Shown: positions 52,202 to 60,462 of the stretch, piece after piece | Layout: each line of letters starts with the position of its first letter | Position numbering within the stretch: position 1 is the stretch's first letter | Assembly: GCA_023442465.1 (NCBI GenBank) | Contig: JAEZZQ010000001.1 | Span: 62,001-126,000, forward strand | Direction: 5' to 3' | Origin: Bacillota bacterium | GTDB lineage: Bacteria > Bacillota > Clostridia > Lachnospirales > Lachnospiraceae | Length of the DNA: 64,000 bases | The notes under the pieces: generated by a model | What the model was told of the DNA's origin: nothing | What the model saw: the letters and a program-made list of their open reading frames with translations, nothing else | Databases searched by the model: none | Position numbers and translations under genes: made by a program

Positions 52202-52317
52202 GTAATAGGAAAATACACCTATTACAGAAAGAATGAATGCGCAGCTACGCGCGCGGAACAAAAGCTGTGCAGCCGAAGTATTTGGATACAAGAGTGCATG
52301 AAGCACACTTTTGTTCC
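52202..52317 (+). repeat. R2 repeat, full copy, second of a tandem pair
   Basis: Directly abuts the first copy and is nearly identical to it; the main differences are in the middle (GTATTTGGATACAAGAG against GTATCTGGCTGCGAAAG). It ends 24 bases before the next gene. Confidence 0.92.
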
Positions 52318-52341
52318 GGACGTTCAGGAAAAGGATAAAAA

Positions 52342-53475
52342 ATGGAAGAATTGTTGCAGGAAGCAATCGGAGAAGGGCTGTACCAGATTATTTTAAGCAA
52401 TCCGACGGATAAGGAAAAAATAAATAAGGTGAAGGTACGCCCTGTGATGTTGAAGGATAAATTGTATTTTCAGGAAACTGCGTATATCGGAGCGCAGGTA
52501 TTTCATGAGAACTATGATAAGGAAGCTTTAATAGCTAAAATTATGACACATATGTCGGAGAATTTCCGGCAATGTGAGATAGAGACAGCAAAAATAAAGG
52601 CAACGGTGCTCGTAAGTAAAAAAGGAAAAGTAACGATCAATAAGAAAACGGCAGCCGGACAGAAAGATATCGATTGGTCACATAACAGAACGAAAACATA
52701 TATTCTGGAGGAGGGAAGAACCGTTCCTTTTCTTGTGGATCTGGGTGTACAGACCCAGGACGGAAAGGTAGTGAAGGCAAGATATGATAAATTTAAGCAG
52801 ATCAACCGTTTTTTGGAATTTATTGAGGATATTCTGCCCACACTCCCTAGAGAAAGAACGATTAAAATCATCGATTTCGGCTGCGGGAAGTCTTATCTTA
52901 CGTTCGCGGTCTATTATTATTTAAAGATATTGCAGGAACTGGATGTACAGATTATAGGATTGGATCTAAAAAAGGACGTGATTTCACACTGCAATGCTCT
53001 CGCTTTAAAATATGGATACGAGAGCTTGAAATTCTTGCAAGGAGACATCAGCACCTTTGATGGGGCGCAGGAAGTGGATATGGTCATGACCCTTCACGCA
53101 TGCGATACTGCAACCGACTATGCGCTGGCAAAGGCGGTGGAATGGAAGGCGAAGGCGATTCTGTCTGTTCCATGCTGCCAGCACGAGGTGAACGGGCAGA
53201 TAATGTGTGAGGAGCTGGCCCCGGCTCTTAAGTACGGGCTGATTAAGGAGAGGATGGCAGCACTTCTTACCGATGCGGTACGTGCGAATATTTTGGAAGA
53301 ACATGGATATGAGGTACAGATACTGGAATTCATAGATATGGAGCATACGCCCAAGAACATTTTAATACGTGGGATAAGAAGAACAGAGAAAATCGGGAAA
53401 CACAGAGAAACAAATGTGAAAAAAATGACAAATATGATGAATGTGGAAACTACCTTGCAGAAATTAATGCAATGA
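52342..53475 (+). CDS. Class I SAM-dependent methyltransferase (Methyltransf_32-like)
   Basis: A 377-aa protein. Residues 1-160 are an N-terminal region of unknown fold; the SAM-binding core starts IKIIDFGCGKSYLTF, continues IIGLDLKKDVI, LQGDIS, and VDMVMTLHACDTATDYAL. The SVPCCQHE motif is characteristic of this methyltransferase group, in which RNA is a likely substrate. AAAGGA precedes the start. The last 30 residues are a charged extension. Its promoter region contains the tandem R2 repeats. Confidence 0.83.
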   Translation: MEELLQEAIGEGLYQIILSNPTDKEKINKVKVRPVMLKDKLYFQETAYIGAQVFHENYDKEALIAKIMTHMSENFRQCEIETAKIKATVLVSKKGKVTINKKTAAGQKDIDWSHNRTKTYILEEGRTVPFLVDLGVQTQDGKVVKARYDKFKQINRFLEFIEDILPTLPRERTIKIIDFGCGKSYLTFAVYYYLKILQELDVQIIGLDLKKDVISHCNALALKYGYESLKFLQGDISTFDGAQEVDMVMTLHACDTATDYALAKAVEWKAKAILSVPCCQHEVNGQIMCEELAPALKYGLIKERMAALLTDAVRANILEEHGYEVQILEFIDMEHTPKNILIRGIRRTEKIGKHRETNVKKMTNMMNVETTLQKLMQ

Positions 53476-53510
53476 AACGGCGTATTAATATTATGAAGTC
53501 AATGACCCGT

Positions 53511-53543
53511 GAGCAGTAACCGAGGCCAAGCCAGCTTGGCTCG
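53511..53543. repeat. Hairpin with an R1-like end
   Basis: GCCAAGC/GCTTGGC pair across two bases, flanked by CGAG/TCG. The preceding GAGCAGTAAC matches the R1 terminus GAACAGTAAC at 9 of 10 bases, so this may be an R1 remnant. Confidence 0.4.
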
Positions 53544-53572
53544 TTGCTTTCGGGGGAATAAGGAAATGGAAA

Positions 53573-56125
53573 ATGAAGAAAACAGCGATAAAATGTTTAT
53601 ATCTGGCGGCTGTGTTTTTTATAGCTCTTTTTATTATCAGTGCGGTGGCAAACCAGGGTAATACCGAGATGACGATGGAAATGGGGCCGGCGACCTATCC
53701 GGTTATCCACATGGTGGTAGGAGGCAGAGAGGTAAACAGCCTGCACGGATATAAGGACAGTATGGAATGCAGTTACCAAAGGGATAGCATAACGCCTCTG
53801 GGACAAGGGAGAAAAGTGAATATTGCCGTGGATAAATACGGAGAGACGATAGAAGGGCTGTCCTTTGAAGTGCGAAGCATCGATGGTGAGAGGCTGGTGG
53901 AAAACACGCAGCTTACCGAATATAAGGAAACGGAAGAAACCATAGAGGCGGAATTTTCCATAAAGGATTTGATTGAAGAGAATACGGAATATATGCTCGT
54001 ACTGCTCCTTACCGACGACAACGGAAGAACGATTTATTATTACACGAGAATTATCCAGACTGAAAATTATTTTACGGACGAAAAAGTGGACTATGTGCTG
54101 GATTTTCATAGGAAAACCTTCGATAAGGAGGCAGCTAAGGAGCTGACCAAATATCTGGAGTCCAATTCTGACGGAGACAATACGACTTACAGCAAGGTAA
54201 CGATACACAGCAGCTTCCATCAGGTCACATGGGGAGACTTAACCGTAAATAAATTAACGGAGCCTGATATAACGATAAAAGAACTGGCCTCTCAGACCGG
54301 TGCTTTGGAACTGAATTACCTTGTGTCCATAGAAGACGGCAAGCAGACGAAGATTTGCCGGATCAAAGAATTCTACCGGATACGTTATACCTCTGACCGG
54401 ATTTATCTGCTGGACTTCGAGAAGACGATGAATCAGATTTTTGATGAAAAAGCAGATGTTTACAGCAATAACAAGATCGATCTCGGAATAATCCAGCCTG
54501 AGAACATCGATTTGGTAGAGAGTGACGGCGGAAACGTAGCTGCGTTTACCGATGGGAGCAGATTGTACTGCTATAATGTACCCGATAATAAGCTTTCTCT
54601 TCTGTTCAGTTTTTATGACGGAAATTATGACGATGAGAGGACCACTTGGGAGAAACACGAAATAAAAATACTCAATGTGGACGAGGCTGGAAATGTTCAA
54701 TTCATTGTCTACGGATATATGAACCGCGGAAAGCACGAGGGAGAGGTGGGTATATCCGTATATCATTTCAGCGGGCCCTTGAATACGATTGAAGAGCTGG
54801 CCTATATACCAAGTGCAGGTTCCTATGAAATACTGAAGGCGGAGCTGGAGCAGCTTTCCTATATTAATAAGTCCGCAATTTTCTTTTTTATGCATGAGGG
54901 CTCCATTTATGCGGTTAATCTTGAGGATTGTACTTGTGAGGTCATGGTTTCCGGCCTGATAGAAGGCAGTTATAAGGTATCGGACTCCAACCGGATGGTG
55001 GTATGGCAGACCGGAGGGGACCAATATGCAAGCAAAAAGCTGATACTCATGAATCTGAACACAAAGGAAAAGACAGAAATAGCAGCGGGAGCAGAATCCG
55101 GAGGAGCGGAGGAATACATCGCGCCCCTGGGTTTTATGGGCGAGGATTTGATATACGGACTGGCTAAAAGCTCAGATGTGGTTCAGGACAATACCGGAAG
55201 CATATTGTTTCCTATGTATAATATTATGATACAAAACGAGAGCGGTGAAGTGCTTAAGACTTATAGGCAGGCGGGAATCTATGTGGTCGGAAGCGAGATT
55301 CAGGGCAATCAAATCAGTCTTCTGCGTTTGGAGAAAAATGAGGAAACCGGAGTTTATACGGAGATTTCCAACGACCAGATCGTAAATACAAAAATAGAGA
55401 CTGCCGGAAATAATACGGTGGAGTCCATTCCTACGGATAAATTTGAAAAAATAGTGCAGATAGCCGTAAAGAGCAATATTAATACGAAGACCTTAAAGAG
55501 GCTGACTCCAAAGGAAGTGTTATTCGAGGGCGGAAGGGAAATCGCGCTGGAAGAAAGCGAAACGGAAGCTTCACGATATTTTGTATATGGAAAGGATGGA
55601 GTGGAAGGAATCTTCACCGACGAAGGAAACGCAGTCAATCTGGCCTATGAGCTTTCCGGTATCGTAGTAAATGAAAAGGGCGATTATATTTGGATCAAGG
55701 GCAATAGAAGCGTGAAGAACCAGATTATGGCGATCAAAGAGGCAGCGATTACCGAGGAAAAGAATAGCCTTGCCGTATGTCTGGATACGATTCTCCAATA
55801 CGAAGGCGTAATGCGCAATTCGGAGTATTTATTAAATCGAGGGGAAAATATACTGGATATTATGAAGAGCAATCTGGAGGGAGTCCAGGTTCTGGATTTG
55901 ACGGGGTGCAGTCTGGACGCTATATTGTATTATACCAATAAAGATATACCGGTGCTCGCCACCTTAAACGACGGAAGCGCAGTTTTGATCGTGGGCTTTA
56001 ACGAGCTTAATACGGTATTAATGGACCCGCTTACCGGTACAATTTACAAAAAAGGTATCAATGACTCGAAGCAGATGTTCGAAGAAAATGGAAATCGCTT
56101 TTTCACTTATGTTAGGGGAGAATAG
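53573..56125 (+). CDS. Large exported protein with a degenerate C39-like C-terminal domain
   Basis: An 850-aa protein with an N-terminal membrane helix (about 7-26), then a beta-rich outer region. Residues 325-700 contain repeated short strands of the kind found in beta-propellers (VAAFTDGSRLYCYNV, GSIYAVNLEDCTCEV, MVVWQTGGDQYASKKL). The last 120 residues resemble a papain-like C39 domain: SLAVCLDTIL with C736, GCSLDAILYYTNKDIPVLA with C779, and VLIVGFNELNTVLMDPLTG. The usual catalytic histidine before the VGF strand is replaced by Ser-Ala, so it is probably not a protease. The start has AAGGA 8 bases upstream. Function unknown. Confidence 0.75.
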   Translation: MKKTAIKCLYLAAVFFIALFIISAVANQGNTEMTMEMGPATYPVIHMVVGGREVNSLHGYKDSMECSYQRDSITPLGQGRKVNIAVDKYGETIEGLSFEVRSIDGERLVENTQLTEYKETEETIEAEFSIKDLIEENTEYMLVLLLTDDNGRTIYYYTRIIQTENYFTDEKVDYVLDFHRKTFDKEAAKELTKYLESNSDGDNTTYSKVTIHSSFHQVTWGDLTVNKLTEPDITIKELASQTGALELNYLVSIEDGKQTKICRIKEFYRIRYTSDRIYLLDFEKTMNQIFDEKADVYSNNKIDLGIIQPENIDLVESDGGNVAAFTDGSRLYCYNVPDNKLSLLFSFYDGNYDDERTTWEKHEIKILNVDEAGNVQFIVYGYMNRGKHEGEVGISVYHFSGPLNTIEELAYIPSAGSYEILKAELEQLSYINKSAIFFFMHEGSIYAVNLEDCTCEVMVSGLIEGSYKVSDSNRMVVWQTGGDQYASKKLILMNLNTKEKTEIAAGAESGGAEEYIAPLGFMGEDLIYGLAKSSDVVQDNTGSILFPMYNIMIQNESGEVLKTYRQAGIYVVGSEIQGNQISLLRLEKNEETGVYTEISNDQIVNTKIETAGNNTVESIPTDKFEKIVQIAVKSNINTKTLKRLTPKEVLFEGGREIALEESETEASRYFVYGKDGVEGIFTDEGNAVNLAYELSGIVVNEKGDYIWIKGNRSVKNQIMAIKEAAITEEKNSLAVCLDTILQYEGVMRNSEYLLNRGENILDIMKSNLEGVQVLDLTGCSLDAILYYTNKDIPVLATLNDGSAVLIVGFNELNTVLMDPLTGTIYKKGINDSKQMFEENGNRFFTYVRGE

Positions 56126-56131
56126 TGTAAA

Positions 56132-56168
56132 AACAGCGTGTTTTAGCTGTTCGCAACCGATGGTTGCG
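56132..56168 (+). terminator. Two small hairpins after the 850-aa gene
   Basis: AACAGC/GCTGTT at 56132-56151 and CGCAACC/GGTTGCG at 56152-56168, back to back. There is no T run, so termination is uncertain. Confidence 0.4.
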
Positions 56169-56287
56169 TCCATTCAAACTAGAATTGGTAGTGCAACCGG
56201 GGGGCAATTTCTATAATTAGATCAAGAAGGTTCCCAATGTGAAAATTCCCATTGAGGATTTTCGCATTAAGAAAAGGAGAAAGTATT

Positions 56288-57091
56288 ATGAATATTGAAA
56301 TTGCAAATCGGTTAGTGAATCTGCGAAAAAGCAATAACTTGTCGCAGGAAGCCTTGGCTGAAAAACTTGGAATCAGCAGGCAGGCTGTTAGCAAGTGGGA
56401 AAGGGCGGAGGCTTCACCGGACACGGATAACTTAATATTACTGGCGAGGCTGTATGGAGTATCTTTAGATGAGCTTTTAAAGACAGAGGATGAGATTCCC
56501 CTTTCCAGAGAGGAAGCGCAGGGGATTTCGGATTCCGAAGAATTATCTCCATCCGGAGATAATGATGAGTATGTTCATGTGGGCTTCGGCGGGGTTCATG
56601 TAAAGGATAAGGATGGAAGTGAGGTGCATGTAGGCTGGGACGGCATACATGTAGACGACAAAAAAAGCAGAGATAACGTTCATATCGACAAAAAAGGTGT
56701 ATATGTAAATGGACAGAAATACGATAAGGAATGGTTCAGCCATCATCATCATTTTCCATTTACCCTGATTATTGTGCTGCTTTATATTTTGGCGGGAACG
56801 TTTTTTAATGCATGGCATCCGGCTTGGATGCTCTTCCTTCTGATTCCTCTGTGGCACAGCTTCGTATCTGCAATAAAAAATGAAAACATGCATATTTTCG
56901 CTTATCCGGTATTGGCTACACTGCTATTCCTTTGCGCCGGCTTCTTTGGGAATGCATGGCATCCGGCCTGGGTAATCTTTTTGACGATTCCAATCTACTA
57001 TCCTTTGGTATCGTATATGCAGGGCCTTAGGAAGGAACAGGAATATGAAGAATATCGTTCCCCGTATTCGGATGAAGATACGGAGGAATAG
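56288..57091 (+). CDS. XRE-family DNA-binding membrane protein
   Basis: A 267-aa protein. Residues 5-62 are a Cro/C1-type helix-turn-helix (LRKSNNLSQEALAEKLGISR, QAVSKWE). A middle section (about 95-150) repeats short HV-containing strands (VHVGFGGVHVKDKDGS, VHVGWDGIHVDDKK). Two membrane segments follow, each with the sequence NAWHPAW, an internal duplication. The start at 56288 has AAGGAGAAAG upstream. It is 2 bases from the DUF4097 gene, so the pair works together; this layout suggests a membrane-bound regulator. Confidence 0.85.
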   Translation: MNIEIANRLVNLRKSNNLSQEALAEKLGISRQAVSKWERAEASPDTDNLILLARLYGVSLDELLKTEDEIPLSREEAQGISDSEELSPSGDNDEYVHVGFGGVHVKDKDGSEVHVGWDGIHVDDKKSRDNVHIDKKGVYVNGQKYDKEWFSHHHHFPFTLIIVLLYILAGTFFNAWHPAWMLFLLIPLWHSFVSAIKNENMHIFAYPVLATLLFLCAGFFGNAWHPAWVIFLTIPIYYPLVSYMQGLRKEQEYEEYRSPYSDEDTEE

Positions 57092-57093
57092 AT

Positions 57094-58062
57094 ATGAAAA
57101 GAACGTGGATGGGTTTCATTATATTTTTATGCGGGGCAATCGTAATCTGCACGGCATCTGTAAGCTATGCAAGGCACTATAATTACGGTTCCTTTCACTT
57201 TATAGGAGGATTCGGAATGGTAAGCTTGAAAAACACGGAGGAATTCGCGGCGGATGGAATTGAAAATATAGATATTTCATATAGTTCAGAAAATATTATC
57301 TTCTTAAAAGGAGAGGCGGATAAAATCGTTATAAAGGAATATCTTCATGATGGCGGAGAAGATCATACAAGGATGGAAGTAGAAGGAAATACCCTATATA
57401 TTAAGAAGAACGAGAGGGTGAATGGGATTTATTTTCTGAGTTTTTTGGGGGGCAGTGAGAGAATTGAAATATATTTGCCCGAAGCCTTCGGCGGAAGTGT
57501 AAATGCCACGGCTTCCAGCGGAAATATCACATCGGACCCGGCTTGGAGCTTTAAGGAGTTTTATGCAAATGTAAAAAGCGGAAATATTACCTGCAAGGAA
57601 ATAGAAGCAGAGAAAATTACTGCAGAGACTTCCAGCGGGAACATCTCCTTCGGCAAGGCGCAAGGAGAAAGAACGTTAACTGCCTCCAGCGGAAATATTG
57701 TAGTATCCTCCGGAGCGGGAGACACTTACGCGTCTGCTTCCAGTGGAAACATTACGGTAGAAGGAGCCTCTGGGAATTTTAAGGCATCAACTCACAGCGG
57801 GAACATCAAAGCAGAATTAATCAGCTTGGGAGAAACGGTGGAAGCAGAAGTGAGCAGCGGCAATATCAGGCTGGATATCCCTAAGAACAGCGCTTTTTCC
57901 TTTGAAGCGGAAGCGAGCAGCGGAATCATAGATACTGACTTTGACGAGTATCTCTCTTATAGCAAGAAAGGCAATAAAGCAAACGGAACCTATGGGGAAA
58001 ATGTAATAACGTCGATAAGAACCAGAGCCTCAAGCGGTAATACGGAGGTGAAGTTCCGCTAG
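57094..58062 (+). CDS. DUF4097 beta-helix-like exported protein with SGN repeats
   Basis: A 322-aa protein with a signal peptide or anchor (about 5-25). The first outer part has the DUF4097/LiaG-like phrase IENIDISYSSENIIFLKGEADKI cut around ISYSSENI. From about residue 130 on, SSGNI or a variant recurs nine or so times at intervals of 16-25 residues (ATASSGNITS, KSGNITC, TSSGNISFG, ASSGNIVV), the rung pattern of a parallel beta-helix. Some relatives belong to wall-stress modules. It probably works with the XRE membrane protein. Confidence 0.87.
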   Translation: MKRTWMGFIIFLCGAIVICTASVSYARHYNYGSFHFIGGFGMVSLKNTEEFAADGIENIDISYSSENIIFLKGEADKIVIKEYLHDGGEDHTRMEVEGNTLYIKKNERVNGIYFLSFLGGSERIEIYLPEAFGGSVNATASSGNITSDPAWSFKEFYANVKSGNITCKEIEAEKITAETSSGNISFGKAQGERTLTASSGNIVVSSGAGDTYASASSGNITVEGASGNFKASTHSGNIKAELISLGETVEAEVSSGNIRLDIPKNSAFSFEAEASSGIIDTDFDEYLSYSKKGNKANGTYGENVITSIRTRASSGNTEVKFR

Positions 58063-58097
58063 ACGAGTAGATATAGAATGGAACAGACAACAGCTAT

Positions 58098-58190
58098 ATG
58101 GATGCGCATCTACGCGCGCAGAACAAAAGTTGTGCTATCGTAGTACTTGGCTGCAAGAGTATACGAAGCACACTTTTGTTTTGCAATGGG
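58098..58190 (+). repeat. R2 repeat, diverged copy
   Basis: GGATGCGCATCTACGCGCGCAGAACAAAAGT-type block and CACTTTTGTTTTGCA are clear (written in part), while the first hairpin is lost. Confidence 0.8.
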
Positions 58191-58216
58191 AAAGAATTTA
58201 TATATTTTTATTCAAT

Positions 58217-58699
58217 TTATTGATTGAAAATGCGGTTTCTGTATTTCTCCAAGGAAAATAGCAGAAGCATTCCTAAGATGCCGCAAGAAATAATTTCCCC
58301 GGCAGTAACGGTAACTACGGAAAACCATAAGGGGCGTATGCCATAAGCATAAAGCAGCACTGGAGGGACCACGATCATGTTCGTGACGATGGGCGGAACC
58401 GGTGCCAGCCACTTGTAGCGGCGAAGCTTATAAGTGAGAAACGCGCCAAGCAAGGTGGCGAGACTTCCGAATATAATATCGGGCAAAGCGCATCCTGTCA
58501 GTATGTTGCTGAGCAGACAGCCGATAAACAATCCGGGTATTGCTGCGGGAGTGAAAAAGGGAAGAATCGTAAGAGCTTCCGAGAAACGGACCTGCACCGC
58601 GTAGTTGGCGAGGCCAAAGGCGTTGGCTGCAAAAGTGAGCACAACATAAATAGCGGCAATCATCGCCGCTTGGACCATTAGTAATACTTTCTTGTTCAT
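58217..58699 (-). CDS. queT: QueT family queuosine-precursor transporter
   Basis: A 160-aa membrane protein with about five helices, recognised by RFSEALTILPFFTPAAIPGL and GCLLSNILTG, the QueT (COG4708) pattern. It is the substrate-binding component of an energy-coupling-factor transporter and takes up preQ1 or preQ0 for tRNA queuosine. The shared ATPase and T-component genes are not in the window. The start has AAGGAG about 10 bases upstream, and a structured leader lies before it. Confidence 0.9.
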   Translation of the reverse strand: MNKKVLLMVQAAMIAAIYVVLTFAANAFGLANYAVQVRFSEALTILPFFTPAAIPGLFIGCLLSNILTGCALPDIIFGSLATLLGAFLTYKLRRYKWLAPVPPIVTNMIVVPPVLLYAYGIRPLWFSVVTVTAGEIISCGILGMLLLFSLEKYRNRIFNQ

Positions 58700-58708
58700 G
58701 TGAATTTG

Positions 58709-58780
58709 TCTCCTTTAGTTTTGTTTTTTTCCCGCTTTATAAACGGGCCGGTCAGGAAGGTTTCGAACTGACCGGGGGAT
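58709..58780 (-). promoter_or_regulatory. Candidate preQ1-type riboswitch or structured leader of queT
   Basis: On the minus strand an 8-pair stem CCGGTCAG/CTGACCGG with loop TTCGAAACCTTC, directly followed by hairpin CCCG/CGGG, then an A-rich tail (AAAAAAACAAAACTAAAGGAG, given as A-run, CAAAACTAAAGGAG) that runs into the ribosome site. PreQ1-I riboswitches have a stem-loop plus an A-rich tail ending at the ribosome site, but lack this second hairpin. The gene context fits; the class is unsure. Confidence 0.4.
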
Positions 58781-58835
58781 ATTGCAACTCGATAAGTGTA
58801 TCATAGGTATGAGTAAAATTCAAGGTCCTGGATAA

Positions 58836-58863
58836 CGTTACTGAGAACGGAGTGAACAGTAAC
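58836..58863. repeat. R1 repeat fragment (ends only)
   Basis: GTTACTGAGAACGG joined to AGTGAACAGTAAC: the two R1 termini with the middle lost. Confidence 0.7.
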
Positions 58864-58871
58864 ACAGTAAG

Positions 58872-60287
58872 CTAATCTATGGTATTCTTCGTCAGCCACG
58901 CTCCCGAGCGGTAGCGAAGATAATAAATAACCGTCCGTACTGCCCACTCGATTCCCATGCAGATCCACACGCCCTGCACGCCGAGGCCCAGGGGAAGAGC
59001 GAAGAGATAGCCCAGTCCGACCCTGACGACCCACATGGTGATGAGGGAGGAGATGGAGCTGTAATTGGCATCGCCCGCGGAGCGAAAGACACAAGGCAGA
59101 ATATTGGATGCCGACCAGAAGAGGGGCATGGGAAGAGCTGCGATCCAGAGCAGATTATATATTAAGGAAAGCGTTTCCTCCGGTGCCTGATACAGCTTCA
59201 ATATAAAGGGCATGAGAGGCATGAACACCACTAAGGACAAGGTGATGATAAAGGTACCTAACCATACCAGCTTCGCGCCGTAACGTTTTGCCAGCTCCTT
59301 ATCTCCGGCGCCGATACACTGGCCTACTACGGTGATGGCAAGGGTACTTATCGCCATTCCGCTGGAATACAGGATAGAAAAAGCGGAGCTTGCGATGGCG
59401 TTAGCTGCAACGCTGATCGTACCGAGAAAGACGATATAAGTCTGAACGAGCATGCCTCCTCCGTTAAAGAATACCTGCTCCAAAGCGAAAGGAACGCCTA
59501 TTTTAAAGACGGATCTCAACATAGAAGGATTAATATGGAAAATATCCTTCGTATAAACCTTGAATATACTTTTGGGACGCACCAATAAAAAGACCGCAAA
59601 GCCGCCGCCGATAAGTCTGGCAATATTTAAGGAAAGGACCGTTCCCATAATATCCATATGAAAGCCGTTAATAAAGAGCATGCTGGCGAACAGATGGATC
59701 AGATTGATGAGCATCGTAAGGCGCAGACAGGTCTTCGTCTCCCCCAACCCGCGTAAAACGGCGAAGGATCCCATATAAAAGGAATGAAAAATCATGGAAA
59801 GAGATACCCCGATGAGATAGTTGCAGGCCTTTTCTTTAACGACAGGGTCTGCTGCTCCAAATAGGGTATATACTAACGGCGTTGAAAAAACGATTAAAAG
59901 AGTGCATAAAACAGTAGCTACCAGAGAGGTGGCAAACATTACCTGCCCTGCAGCAGTACGTATCTTTTCAGTTTCTCCCCGTCCTTTGTACTGTGCAACG
60001 ACTACGGTGCCTCCGGCGGCTATGGCATTAAAGATGGAATAGGCCATCATATTCAAGGGGGATACGAGGCTGACTGCGGATACGGATTCCTGACTGGAAG
60101 AACTTATCATAGCCGTTGTAAGCAATCCGATGATATTAATAAAAAACTGATCCAGAATAAGCGGAAGCAGCATGGAAAATAGTTCCCCATAGGAAAATTG
60201 ACTGCTTCCAAGCTGTTTGCTCAAAAATAAATCGGCCCTTGAACCGGACCGGATAAGTGAAATTTTATGTGCGGAGTGCAGTTTCAT
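58872..60287 (-). CDS. MATE family efflux transporter
   Basis: A 471-aa multidrug/toxin exporter of the MATE family with about 12 membrane helices. The two halves each begin with a family pattern: FSMLLPLILDQFFINIIGLL and FKIGVPFALEQVFFNGGGML; GTVVVAQYKGRGETEK is also typical. The N-terminus is about 25 residues longer than usual. The ribosome site AGAAAGG is rather far (about 13 bases) from the ATG. Substrate unknown. Confidence 0.93.
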   Translation of the reverse strand: MKLHSAHKISLIRSGSRADLFLSKQLGSSQFSYGELFSMLLPLILDQFFINIIGLLTTAMISSSSQESVSAVSLVSPLNMMAYSIFNAIAAGGTVVVAQYKGRGETEKIRTAAGQVMFATSLVATVLCTLLIVFSTPLVYTLFGAADPVVKEKACNYLIGVSLSMIFHSFYMGSFAVLRGLGETKTCLRLTMLINLIHLFASMLFINGFHMDIMGTVLSLNIARLIGGGFAVFLLVRPKSIFKVYTKDIFHINPSMLRSVFKIGVPFALEQVFFNGGGMLVQTYIVFLGTISVAANAIASSAFSILYSSGMAISTLAITVVGQCIGAGDKELAKRYGAKLVWLGTFIITLSLVVFMPLMPFILKLYQAPEETLSLIYNLLWIAALPMPLFWSASNILPCVFRSAGDANYSSISSLITMWVVRVGLGYLFALPLGLGVQGVWICMGIEWAVRTVIYYLRYRSGAWLTKNTID

Positions 60288-60342
60288 AAAATAATTATGC
60301 CTTTCTCATATCCTGCGGACTTCCTGCCGCAAGTGTAAATTT

Positions 60343-60388
60343 TTATCCATATGGTTTCAACGGATAATCGTTCAACCCATATGGATAA
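60343..60388. repeat. Perfect 12-bp inverted repeat between the MATE and PRPP-synthetase genes
   Basis: TTATCCATATGG at 60343-60354 and CCATATGGATAA at 60377-60388 around a 22-base middle. Operator or terminator cannot be told apart. Confidence 0.6.
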
Positions 60389-60411
60389 TAAAATAATTCA
60401 TCTTTATAGCT

Positions 60412-60462
60412 AGTATGATTCGCGCGAAATAACCTTATGTTTTATTTCGCGTGGATTATACT
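60412..60462. terminator. Long hairpin at the end of the prs-like gene
   Basis: 21-base arms 60412-60432 and 60442-60462 (core CGCGCGAAATAA with TTATTTCGCGTG). It overlaps the stop codon. Read on the plus strand all pairs are allowed (three G-U); on the minus strand three are A-C mismatches. Confidence 0.5.

Noticed and set aside
52085..52317. CRISPR-like array
   Set aside because: There are only two direct copies of a 117-base unit without spacers, and no cas genes in the window.
53573..56125. Active bacteriocin-type C39 peptidase
   Set aside because: The catalytic histidine position is Ser-Ala, there is no ABC transporter fusion and no double-glycine leader peptide gene nearby.
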